DNA from: Molossus alvarezi
Lineage: Eukaryota > Chordata > Mammalia > Chiroptera > Molossidae
Reading direction: 5' to 3'
Length of the DNA: 64,000 nt
NCBI GenBank assembly: GCA_037176705.1
Contig: CM073888.1
Span: forward strand, 44,646,810 to 44,710,809
The notes beneath the pieces are model-generated. The model did no database searches and was not told the DNA's origin. It worked only from the letters and a program-made list of their open reading frames with translations. This document shows positions 22,001 through 34,000 of this stretch, piece after piece (the stretch's first letter is position 1; each line of letters begins with the position of its first letter). Position numbers and translations under genes: made by a program.

Positions 22001-25000
22001 GAAAATATTTCATTTGGTTAATTCATGTTGTCTAAATGACAATAACATCTCCACTCTTGTGGTGACCAGTTAGCTTTATATATGAAAATATATGAAAATC
22101 ATGTCCCATGAATAAGCTTGGCTCAAACTAACTATTCTTGGATGAATAGATTTTTCTTCACTGAAGTGACTTTGTCAGAGTTTGTAGCTGGCTCACTGCA
22201 ACTGTGGGTCACCCCTAGGGAGACAGTTGAAAGTTGATAATTAGGGTATACTGACTTTTGCTCCCCTTTTATAAGGGTAATATATTTGTAGCTTGGTTTT
22301 CTGTATGACTTTTGAGGCTACACTCCTAGTCCAGATGACTCTGCTTATTTTGGATTTTGCTGCAATAGAACTGTCTAGGGTTGAATTTTAAGTATGACTT
22401 TGATGACCATCTCTGATTTAACTCAGTCTCTATTAGTTCTACCATTAATCATTTTAACACCTAGCCTTTAGGAGTTGTTCCAGGAATTCTGATATCTAGA
22501 ATTTAGCTGGGGTTGTAGTGGGGATTGTCATCTGTTTGCAAAGTACTATACTTAAGGTGCATCTGATTTTGTTTGGTGTTTCCACTTGCCAGATTTAGTG
22601 GAAATATTGAATACTATATATTTAAAGTTCTCTTAGCTTTTTAAACAAACAGATAAGAATGTAATAAGTGAGATCAATAAGCAGAAAGCAAGCCAAAGTA
22701 ACTGAGTAACTTTTTAACTGTTATTCATTGATACTTTATCTTTGATCTGTTTGCCCCAGTTCATATTTTGCTTATCTAATTTTCTTTTTCCAGCGATGAT
22801 CACATAAAGTTTTTCTGCTTTCAAGTATTAGAACATCAAGTTAAATATAAGTAAGTCTTTTTCTCACTGTTTGACTGAAGTTTGTGGGGAGAGGTCATTT
22901 TTTTTAAATTAGTTTTTCCCTTTTTAGGGAAACCATAATACAGGTTATAAATTATCAGTATATGTCCCATCCAGTTAATAGATGTATTTTGATTTGTCAC
23001 AAAGTGTTTTTAAAATACTGAATTCATTGGTTACATATAAATATCCAACCATTTCACAGAGAAAACAAAATAGATTTCCAGATTCTCTGGAAATACCAGA
23101 AGATGTAGCAGCACCCAGCCTGTTTTCCTACAAGCCCACTCTCAGTTAGTAGAGTGGCAGCATGAGCACTTGTATTCAGAGCCCCTGCCTTAATTAAGTG
23201 TGAACAATGAATCACTGCTCAGAGGACCCCGAGTTTGTCCTGCTGGTTTATTCCATAAACCACAGACCTCAGAACATAAACTTAACCTCCGTTTGAAATA
23301 TTATGTAGCTGCCATTTTCTCAACATGAACCGAACCACAGTTTAAAGTAATCAGTACTGATGCCCCACCTGCCACTCCCACACCTATCTTTTTCTTACAG
23401 CAGTGATGAGAAATGGGCATTATCAATTATTTTAAGGAATTTTAGATACTTGAGTGCTCTACATATTTTCTTTTTAAAATATATGAGGCTCTTATTTTTA
23501 AAAACCATAGATACCAAATATAGCCATTATTATTTTTCTTTTCTATTTTGAACAGGTATTCAGAACTAACTACTGTTCAACAACAACTCATTAGGGAGAC
23601 GCTCATATCTTGGCTTCAAGCTCAGGTAAAATTGTAATTTTATTCAGTACCTCAAATTACCAGACATTTAAATTTTTGCAAGACTTTGCAGCTTTACCTC
23701 AAAAATGTTGGTCATTTATCCTTCATTTGATCCTGTAGCTTTTTTAGAAAGTGCTGCTTTTGAAGATCATGAGTAGAAGAAAATTTCGCAATAATTTTAA
23801 GTTGTATCATAATTGAAACTATCGTTCTTTCTATGACAATTGTGGAAACTTTGGTTTTAAAATGTAATTTTTTTTTTTACTACTTGACAAAAGCAGCTTT
23901 TCTGTTCACTCTTAAAGGTGAGCCCCCCCCCCCCCCAGGGGACTGTAAAGTACAGCATCAGGAATATAGTCAATAATATTGTAATAACTATGTCTGGTGC
24001 CAGGTGGGTACTAGACTTATCAGAGGGGATCACTTTGTAAATTACATAAATGTCTAACTAACACTATGCCGTACACCTGAAACTAATATAAAATAAAATT
24101 GAATGTCAACTGTAATTACATTTTTTTAATGATGAAAAATATATATATTATAAAAAAGGTGAGCCCTCCTGGACAGCCTCTTTACAAAGACCCCTTTTCA
24201 AATGGACCAATAGAGTTCTTTATTCACAGTATGTTCTTGTTAATTTTAGCTCATTTTAATGTATGTATAAAGCAGTTGTATAGTTAGACTTTTTATTTTT
24301 CATAAAGAACAAGCAGCTAGAAGAAAAACAACTGAATTTTTTCCTTAGAAAAATCGATAAGAACTGGTAAAACTCTGCACATGAAACGTGGAAAGTATGA
24401 GAATGAAAAAATAAGTGTGAGAATGAGAAGTAACCATTGGCACCTTTGTTCATTTGATTGTTCCCCATCTGCTCGGTTGCTTAAATACTTTGGTAATTTT
24501 TAAGCATATTCGTTGCACAGCTAATCTGGACCATGTTGAAGTTTGATGTGTTTTTACCTGTTAATAATAAATCGGAAGAGAGTGTGTTTGAATATTTTCA
24601 ATTTACATTTAATTTCATGGACTGTTTCTCTGATTATCAGATGCTACATCCTCAACCAGAGAAGACCTTTATACGAAATAAAGCAGCCCAAGTCTTCGCC
24701 TTGCTTTTTGTTACAGAATATCTCACTAAATGGCCCAAGTTTTTTTTTGACATTCTCTCAGTAGTGGGCCTAAATCCCAGGGGAGTAGATCTGTACCTGC
24801 GAATCCTCATGGCTATTGATTCTGAGTTGGTGGATCGTGATGTGGTGCATACATCAGAGGCAAGTAACTCCCCATTAGCGTTTAGTTTGGGGCTTTTTTA
24901 CTTAATTTTATTAATTGATTAGGAAGAGAGAGAGAAGCACTGATTTGTTGTTCCACTTATTTATGCCTTGGTTGCTTCTTATATGTGCCCTGACCAGAGT

Positions 25001-28000
25001 TTGAATCTGCAACCTTGGCTTATAAGGAGGATACTCTAACCAACTGAACTACCCAGCCATGTCCGAATTTTTAGTTTTTAATGTAATATAGAAAATAATA
25101 GGCACATAATAAAAGGAACATAAATAATCTTATTTTTGAGACCAACTTTCTTAAGAATAATTATAACTTTACTCAATATTTTGAATTTTGTTTTACAAAG
25201 GAACATATATTTGTGTTGTCATGTCCTCCACCCCCAGTGTAGGTTGAAATTAGAGTATTTTAGATTTTTTTTTTTTTTAACCAGATAAGCACCTTCTCCA
25301 GTGAAATACACAAATTTATTTTCTCCTATGAGTTTATAGGGAAATGTGGTCTATATTTACTATTGTTGTATAGTCACTAAGTAAGAAGCATTGCTTATAA
25401 ATCAGTGCTGGGTTCTTCTGTATTCTCAGTCACAAAGCCCATCACCTTAGTCTTTCTGTATTTTATTGCCCAATATGATCTCCGTTTTTTTGTTTTGTTT
25501 TGTTTTTAATTTTTTTCCTCTCTTGATTTCAGAGAGAGAGGAAGTGAGAGGGAGAGATAGAAACATCGATAAGAGAGAAAACTGATTGGCCGCCTCCTGC
25601 ATGGCCCTCACTGGGGATTGGGCCCACAACCTGGGCATGTGTCCTGACTGGGAATCAAACCGGCGACCTCTTGGTGCATGGGTCAGTGCTCAACCACTAA
25701 GCCACACTGGCCGCCCGATCTCTGTGTTCTTAACACAATAGAAATAGCTTAATTCAAGTGTGTATAATAATTTTAAGTTCATTATATTCCAAACACTTAT
25801 AACATTTATAGAGGTTATTATCATGCATTTAAGTTATTACCACTCTCTTTAGTTTAAATATGATGTTTGTATTATATTGAGCAATAACTTACCACATACT
25901 TAAGGTTTCTAAGTAATGCTTATTTATAGTTTGTGTTTAATAAAAGATCAAGTCTGGCACTGAAGAATAGAACGGAAAGAGGAAATAGAATCACCAGATA
26001 TGATTTTACAGCTGATAAATAGGAAATGTGTTGAAAGTCTGGAAGTTTAGTGGTGAGCTAATTACTATGTGCAACTATTCAGATGTCAAACATTATTCTG
26101 CTTTGATTGCATATAAGGTGTTTTGTATTGTTTTTAGGAGGCTCGTAGAAATACTCTGATAAAGGATACTATGAGGGAACAGTGCATTCCAAACTTGGTG
26201 GAATCGTGGTACCAAATCCTACAAAATTATCAGTATTCTAATTCGGAAGTGACATGTCAGTGCCTTGAAGTAGTTGGGGCTTATGTGTCTTGGATAGACT
26301 TATCCCTTATAGCCAATGATAGGTAAGTATAAGTATATTTCTAAAATATAAACCTTTAAAATATAGTATGTGAAAGCCATCAATTTGAAAACATAACAAT
26401 TTTATTCCATTGCTAGGTTTATAAATATGCTGCTAGGTCATATGTCAATAGAAGTTCTACGGGAAGAAGCATGTGACTGTTTATTTGAAATTGTAAATAA
26501 AGGAATGGATCCTGTTGATAAAATGAAACTGGTAGAATCTTTGTGTCAAGTATTACAGTCTGCTGGGTTTTTCATTATTGACCAGGTCAGTAAATTCATG
26601 TAATAATTTAAATATGCTTTCATTTTCTTTCTTTTTTTTAGTGTTGGAAACTCCCCTTGAGATTGTAATAATGAAACACTACATCCAGAAAGTCATAATG
26701 TTTCTGTAGCATTTGTTTTAGACAATAGGTTATACTGGTTCTTAAACTTGAAAATCTGGGATGGTACCGTCAGTTGTTCATTTCTAACAAAATCCTGAGT
26801 TATGCTGGTACTACTGGTCCACAAAGCATACTTGTAGCAAGGGTCTATACTAGTTACATGACAGTGCATTTTGACCAAACTTAGATTCAGTTATAAATGT
26901 TATAGTTTCATCATATGTTGAATCATTACTCACTTGAGCTGTTAGAATTTAATCCCAGCAGCTCTGGGTATGGTAGATTAGTCATTTGGATACACAATGG
27001 AAGGTTTTTATTTTAATTTTACCTGTGACAGTGATGAAGAATTACAAACAAATCTTTGTATTGCTGATGTCCATAGCAGGGCGCTAGTGTTTTCCATGCT
27101 GACAAATAGTACTGTTTTCTTATACTGCTAATAATTATCTTATTTAGTCTCTGGTTAAAGACCTAACATAATGAAAATTAAAGTCTGTATCTATAGGAGA
27201 ACATTATAAGGATAATTAATGAAAAAAATCTAAGTTTGAGTTAAGGTTCTAACACTAATATGGCCTTAGGCAGGTAATTGTAATAACAGTATCTCTTTGC
27301 AGCATAGTTAAGGCTCAAATTAAATAGTATCAGAAAGGACTTTTGTAAATTGTTACACATACTGTAACATGACATTAACTTTATTAAATAATATGTACCA
27401 AATTCAGTACTTTAGAGAGAAGGTTCTAAAATCATACATTGCTATTTTTAAGCTTTTATAAAGTCAGCAATGTCCACTGGATTTTAATCATTAAAAACAG
27501 TTGTTTTAGCCCAGCTGGTGTGGCTCAGTAGATTGAACATCGTCCCATGGACTGAGGGGTCCCACTTCGATTCCTGGTCAGGGCACATGCCCAGGATGCG
27601 GGCTTGATCCCCAATAGGGGACATGCAGGAGGAAACTGATGGATGTTTCTCTCTCACATCAGTGTTTCTCTCTCTCTCCCTCTCCCTCCCTCTCTAAAAT
27701 CAATAAAAACATTTTTTTTAAAAATAGTTGCTTTAAAGAATGGTAGTGTATAATAATGGTAGAAGAATTCAAATTCTAAAAATTTGCCAAACTGGTAGAA
27801 TTGTTAAATGTCTAATGTTAGTTTAAAATTAGATTTTATAATAGGCACTTGATTCACACTAAAGTTTAGAATTTTTCCTCTTACTCTTAGGTGGGTGGTT
27901 TTAAACTGAGGACTGCCTTGATTCCTTTTAGGAAGAAGATGTCGACTTCCTTGCCAGATTTTCTAAGCTGGTAAATGGAATGGGACAGTCATTGATAGTT

Positions 28001-31000
28001 AGCTGGACTAAACTGATTAAGAATGGGGATATCAAGAATGCTCAAGAGGCACTACAAGCTATTGAAACAAAAGTGGCGCTGATGTTGCAGCTACTAATTC
28101 ATGAAGATGATGATATCTCTTCTAACATTATTGGATTTTGTTATGATTATCTTCATATATTGAAACAAGTGAGTCCTTTGAACTTTTTGTCCAGTGGGTA
28201 ATATAGATGAGTCAAAAGAATTGGAAAATAACAGGAAAAGTGAGAATAGTCCTAATTCTACCACCTAATGACATTTACTATTAAATATTAATGTATTTCC
28301 TTTTTTAAACTTTTTAGCCAGAAAACAAATTGTCAAGTTCTAAAATTCATAAGACTAACAAGCTTCAGAATTAATTACAGGTTTAGGTAATTTTTAACTT
28401 CTGAATTATGTTTATTTCTAAATACAGTAGATACTTTGTTAAACACAGTTTATTATTCTATTTACCTATACATAATTTTTATAAACAGTTTTATACAATT
28501 AAAAATTTCCCCCAGAGAATTGCTTTCAAAAAGAATATAAAATGTAGGTGTTAATCTCCATATTATATATAGCCTTTTTAAAAATGAATAACTTCTCGTT
28601 ATAACATTATATGAGAGAACCAGTCTTATTTATATTGGATTAGTTGGATCAAGTCAAGCTTAAAATAATTTTTTTTTCAAACTGAGTGTAGCTTCTATTT
28701 GTTATAAACATAACACGTGTTTACATGCATACTTGAAGAAATGTTTGGCAATGTGGAAAGGTATGAAGAAAGTTAAAGTCACTATTGGTATTCCCACTGT
28801 GTATCATAATGGATTGCTAGGTTTTTTTGTTTTTGTCTTGTTAAAAAGAAGGTGAGATCATACTTGACTGTCCTATAACTTGCTTCTTTGCTGAATACAT
28901 TGTAAGTATCTTTAAAAATCAAATTCATTTACATGTTTTTGCCTACATGTCAAGTTATTTACTAGAAGAGGCATTGCTAGATCTTAGGTTAGGTACATTT
29001 TAATACAGGGTGGGACCAAAGTAGATGCATAACACAGATTTTATTCTTGTATTATTATTTATAAGTTATTATATGATTTTCCATATGAAGAACTGTGAGC
29101 CTACTTTGGCCCCACCCTGTATAGAGAGGAGCTGCCAACCTGCATGTTTTTAAAGATGTTAATCAATTAGAAAAATATTCTGATAAGGAAGTATAACTTT
29201 AGGAAACCTGATAAATTATTGCTTATTTTTTAACAGCTTGCAGTGCTCTCAGATCAGCAAAAAGCTAATGTAGAGGTAAGTGACTTCTTTTTGCTTCTTT
29301 TAAATTGGTAACAGTATCGTGTCTACAATCTGCCTTGAAGTATGGCTTAATTTCTAATTTTATGAAATGAAAGGAGACTGACAAAAACTGTTTTGTTCTT
29401 ATTTATAGGCAATCATGTTGGCCGTTATGAAAAAATTGACTTATGATGAGGAATATAACTTTGAAAATGAGGTAAGAATTTTGCATTGAGGAGAAATGAG
29501 TTTTAATTTCATTGTTTACATCAAATTAATATTTCAAGTTTTGTTATTTTAGAGTTCTTTAAAAACAAGAAATATTTTTTAAATGTCTGATTTATATTGA
29601 CCTCACCTTTAGGTAAAATTAATGGAAGCTCATAATCTTTCATATTTGGTATTTGGTACCTTTTTAAAATACTCTTTAAAAACATTTTGTAGCATTGATT
29701 TTTATAAAATATTGGCAGTATTTTGGGTGATCTTATCTTACTTTGTATTTAACAACAGTGATAAGTTGAGGCCCAGTTGGTGGGCCTCAGATCATAAATA
29801 TATATGGGAGAGTGGAAATGAGGTATTTAACTAGCTGGACTTGTTCTGGTTGGAAGTCTTGTCCAGGGTTGCCAGAGTCAGCTTCCCATCAAACACAAGG
29901 GTCATCAAGTGCTTTCTAGTAAGTCAGTCTTGGCGTATACTGTTTAGTGGTGTGTTAGTGTCCTAGTCCTTTCTTTGGACATTCAAAAACTTTGGACTAG
30001 AGCCCTGGCCGGTTTGGCTTAGTGGTTGGAGCATCGGCCTGCGGACCAGAGAGTCCCGGGTTCAGTTCCCGCTAGGGGCACGTACCAAAAAAACCCAAAA
30101 AATTTTGGACTAGAAAGGATAATGGTCGTGATAACCAACACACTGCACTTACAAAGTGCCAGGCTCATTACATGTATGTAATAGCTTCAATCATACAATA
30201 TGATTACAGTTTTACAGTGGACAGAGATACAAGGAATATAAATAAAGTTCTCTCAGAACCCAGTATGAACCCATTCTGGCTCTAGACTTACCCTTAACAT
30301 CCTTCCTGTACTGTTTCTGGTTCTAGGCTTTCAAGATCTAGGTCTATGTTCAGAAATACTTACTTGTGAGGAGGAGGGGAAAGGCTACTAAGCCTAGTAA
30401 GTTATCCTATATAAATGAATATTGATGAAATCATTAAATTTGTAAATACAGAAAACTAATGACAGTTCACCATTTACATGAGTTTTAAGATCCTTCACAT
30501 TTTTAAAATGAGAATTTAAAAATTCATCATAGGGTGAAGATGAAGCCATGTTTGTAGAATATAGGAAACAACTGAAGTTATTGTTGGACAGGCTTGCTCA
30601 AGTTTCACCAGAGTTATTGCTGGCTTCTGTTCGCAGAGTTTTTAGTTCTACACTGCAGTAAGTTTATTACTATTTTTGTAACAAGTCATCTCTTTCCTTT
30701 TCTCCCTGGATATTCTATAATAAGTGATTCAAGTGCTTTATTAATCGATGTGACTGATTAAGATTTTTTGTGTATCTCTGAAACAGTGCACTTGTCACGT
30801 TGATTTTTCTTGATTCTTGGGAAACACTGCTCTTTGTAACATAAACAATAAAATGGATAACATCAGTTATTTCTACTTTTGCGATATAAATTATTTGCCT
30901 AGCAAAATTAACAATTGCTATGACTTCTTAATAATTAAAGAGGCTTTCGTTGGTGTCTTTTTATCCTATGCATCACTAGTTGTATAGAAAGTGTATGTTC

Positions 31001-34000
31001 AAATCTCAGTGACCTGTTATACCTTGATAGGAATTGGCAGACTACACGGTTTATGGAAGTTGAAGTAGCAATAAGATTGCTGTATATGTTGGCAGAAGCT
31101 CTTCCAGTATCTCATGGTGCTCACTTCTCAGGTGATGTTTCAAAAGCTAGTGCTTTGCAGGATATGATGCGAACTGTAAGTATACTGAAAATAACTTATT
31201 TGAACATAATTTTCTGTTTTCACTATAAGCTAATGGGAGTTTCTTGTTAGAGCTTAGTATCTGTTAATACTGGGGCATTTTGATGTTACAATAAATAAGA
31301 ATAGATTTCTTAACTTTTTTTTTTGCTCTAGTTGGTAACATCAGGAGTTAGTTCCTATCGGCATACATCTGTGACATTGGAGTTCTTCGAAACTGTTGTT
31401 AGATATGAAAAGTTTTTCACAGTTGAACCTCAACACATTCCATGTGTACTAGTAAGTATACATTTTACTCTCAGCCATTGTTATTTTTCCATGTATTTCA
31501 GTTAATGAGCAGATAGTATTCTATTTTTCTATCTTTTGTAAATTTTTCCAGAGCCAGAGGTTCTCAAAAACTCCTGAACACACTGAAAATGACCCCTCCC
31601 CCATTTAAAAAAAATGTGTCTAATCAGTCACCTAAAACAAGTCCTCAAGGGCCTATTTATGTGTTGTGTAGGAATTTTTGTTATATATGTATGGTTCCTG
31701 CCTTCTAGAAGCTAAAGAAGTAAAATCGGATGTGAATAAAAATGTTTCACAACAATAGCAACAAGAGTTTAAATAAGTGCAGAAATAGTTATAAGTGTCT
31801 CTGTCCCTTCAGATGGCTTTCTTAGATCACAGGGGTCTGCGGCATTCCAGTGCAAAAGTGCGGAGCAGAACCGCCTACCTGTTTTCTAGATTTGTCAAAT
31901 CTCTCAAGTAAGTACAAGATTTCAGCTATTATGTTTTATTCTTATATTTAGGATTATTAACTAGAACATATAAATTATTTTCTAAGAGCCTGTGGTAAAT
32001 TTGGTTCTTTGTGTTCTAAGAATTTTTTTTAAGTATTCCTTTTTTGTATCATGATGTTATGACTTCTTTTCATTTTCATTCATGTACTTTGTTCATTAGA
32101 AAATGATTTGTTTGTGTACTTTTAAATGTAACTCTAATCACTAATAACATGTAATTACTTAACAAACGGGTTTTTTGTGTTTTTTTTAAATTTGTGTATA
32201 TATATTTTTGTTGATTTTTTTTTTTTTTTAGAGGGGGAGAGAGAGAGAGAAACATTGATGTGCGAGTAGAACAATTAATTGGCTGCCTCCTACATACGCC
32301 CTACCTGGGATCAAGCCTGCAACCCTGGCATGTGCCCTGACCGGGAATTGAACCAGCAACCTCTTGGTGCATGGGTCAACGCTCAGCCACTGAGCCACAC
32401 CAACCAGAGCTTAACCAACAGTTTTATTGCTATGGCTCAGTAGTATATGGGCTTCTTTGAGATTCTAAAGAATATATTCCTTGGAAATACATTTTAACTT
32501 AATCTGTTTTATATTCTTCACTAGTACCAATTTTTGGTATGGAAACTACTCATTCTTAGGCTTATAAGGTTATAATTTTTAAAAATCATTACTAGTTTTA
32601 ATAATGACGTGACAAACTTAGAACTGAACTGTTTTTCAGTTCTGCCTTAATATGGGATTTGGTGTTTTTGGCAACTTTTCAAGCACTATTATTTATATTA
32701 CTGTGATTTTCCTTTTTGCCTTTATTCAGTAAACAAATGAATCCTTTCATTGAAGATATACTGAATAGAATACAAGATTTATTAGAGCTTTCTCCACCTG
32801 TAAGTATCTATTCTTCCAAGTTACAGATTTTCCCCAAAATTTGAGACCACATATGATTTTAGCACTAATGCTTTCGTGGGCATTTCTTTTGTGAGTGGGG
32901 GTGGTGTGTGCAAGGGTTAGTTCTGTTTGCCAAAACTGTTGAGATATAGTAAATAAAGCAGTAATCGAAATAGAAAGGAATCAAGAGTTGACTAATATTC
33001 TTGGCAATGTGAGATACGGTCTGTTCTGTCTATACTGATAAATGATGGTGAGGTGTTTTATGGAAAAGGAAAAAATTCAGTGTTCAAATTATTTGGTGCT
33101 ATCAGATTTGGCATTCTTAGTGACTGCTACTATTAAACTGAAGATTTTCAGGCTTAGGATTAAAAAAGGTAAATGCTGGTTTATCTGAATATTTTGATTC
33201 CGTTTCACTAGAAAGATATAGGTTGAGGTACTTTGTAAGCACATCTTAACTGTTAAATGTTTTTGTTTAAAGCAAAGTACTGATGTTGACTCAATTTTTT
33301 TCACTTTGATAAAAATTATTACTAGAGGTGCCACTTAAAAAGTGTTGAACAAAAAATAATACTTTTGTTCTTGTAAGTAAATATCAGTATTTAGGGTACA
33401 CAGGTTATGTAATTTCACTGCATAAAAGGTTACTAGTGAATTGTATGGTTAAATTATCTTTGCCTACATACTACAAAAGCTGATGTGTTTTAAGTACTTC
33501 ACCCGATCATTGACAATTTTCCTTGGCATTTCACAGTGAGTCATTTTTTTAGTACCTTATATTTCTATAGCTACTTTATCTTTGTGTTCTCAACTCCTAG
33601 AGCAGTGATTAGTCCTAGTGGTACTTAATAAATACTTTAGTTACTTCTATACCAGGACCTTTCTTTTTATAAGACATGAGAAATTCTTTTATAATAAAAC
33701 CCTGACATAATTTATCTGTTTTTTCCCCCTTTTATTGATTTTTCAAGAGGGGAAAGGAGAGGGAAAGAGAGAGAAACATTGATGACAGAGAACATCGATT
33801 GGCTGCCTCCTGCATGCCCCCCACTGGGGATCGGCCCCACAACCTGGGCATGTGCCCTGACTGGAAATTGAACAGATGACCTCTTGGTGCATGGGTCGAT
33901 GCTCAACCACGGAGCCACACTGGCCGGGCATAATTTATGTTTTAAGACAAAATTTTAGCCCGACCAGTATGGCTCCGTGGTTGAGTGTCAACCCATGCAC

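Larger units (their letters stand above)
20591..22793 (+). other. XPOT: XPOT intron 3
   Basis: Contains an antisense U6 retropseudogene (20957-21073) and a short Ves SINE (21825-21976). The remainder is unique AT-rich sequence. Confidence 0.7.
24860..26137 (+). other. XPOT: XPOT intron 6, GC-AG
   Basis: Donor CAGAG/GCAAGT, acceptor TTTTTAG/GAGGCT. Holds two SINEs (24897-25058, 25507-25715). Confidence 0.9.
29472..30532 (+). other. XPOT: XPOT intron 11
   Basis: Contains a head-only Ves retrocopy (30002-30096), a probable reverse MIR (30130-30285) and a small GC palindrome, TGAGGCCC...GGGCCTCA, at 29766-29788. Confidence 0.65.

Noticed and set aside
24533..24640. Possible 5' extension of XPOT exon 6
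   Set aside because: The frame is open upstream, but TGATTATCAG is a proper acceptor at 24640 and the preceding residues do not belong to exportin-T.
24863..24867. Ordinary GT donor at AAGTAAC instead of the GC donor
   Set aside because: Using it adds five bases and creates a stop shortly into exon 7.
27066..27088. CTCF-like GCAGGGCGCTAG in XPOT intron 8
   Set aside because: Lacks bases of the core consensus. Only partial match.
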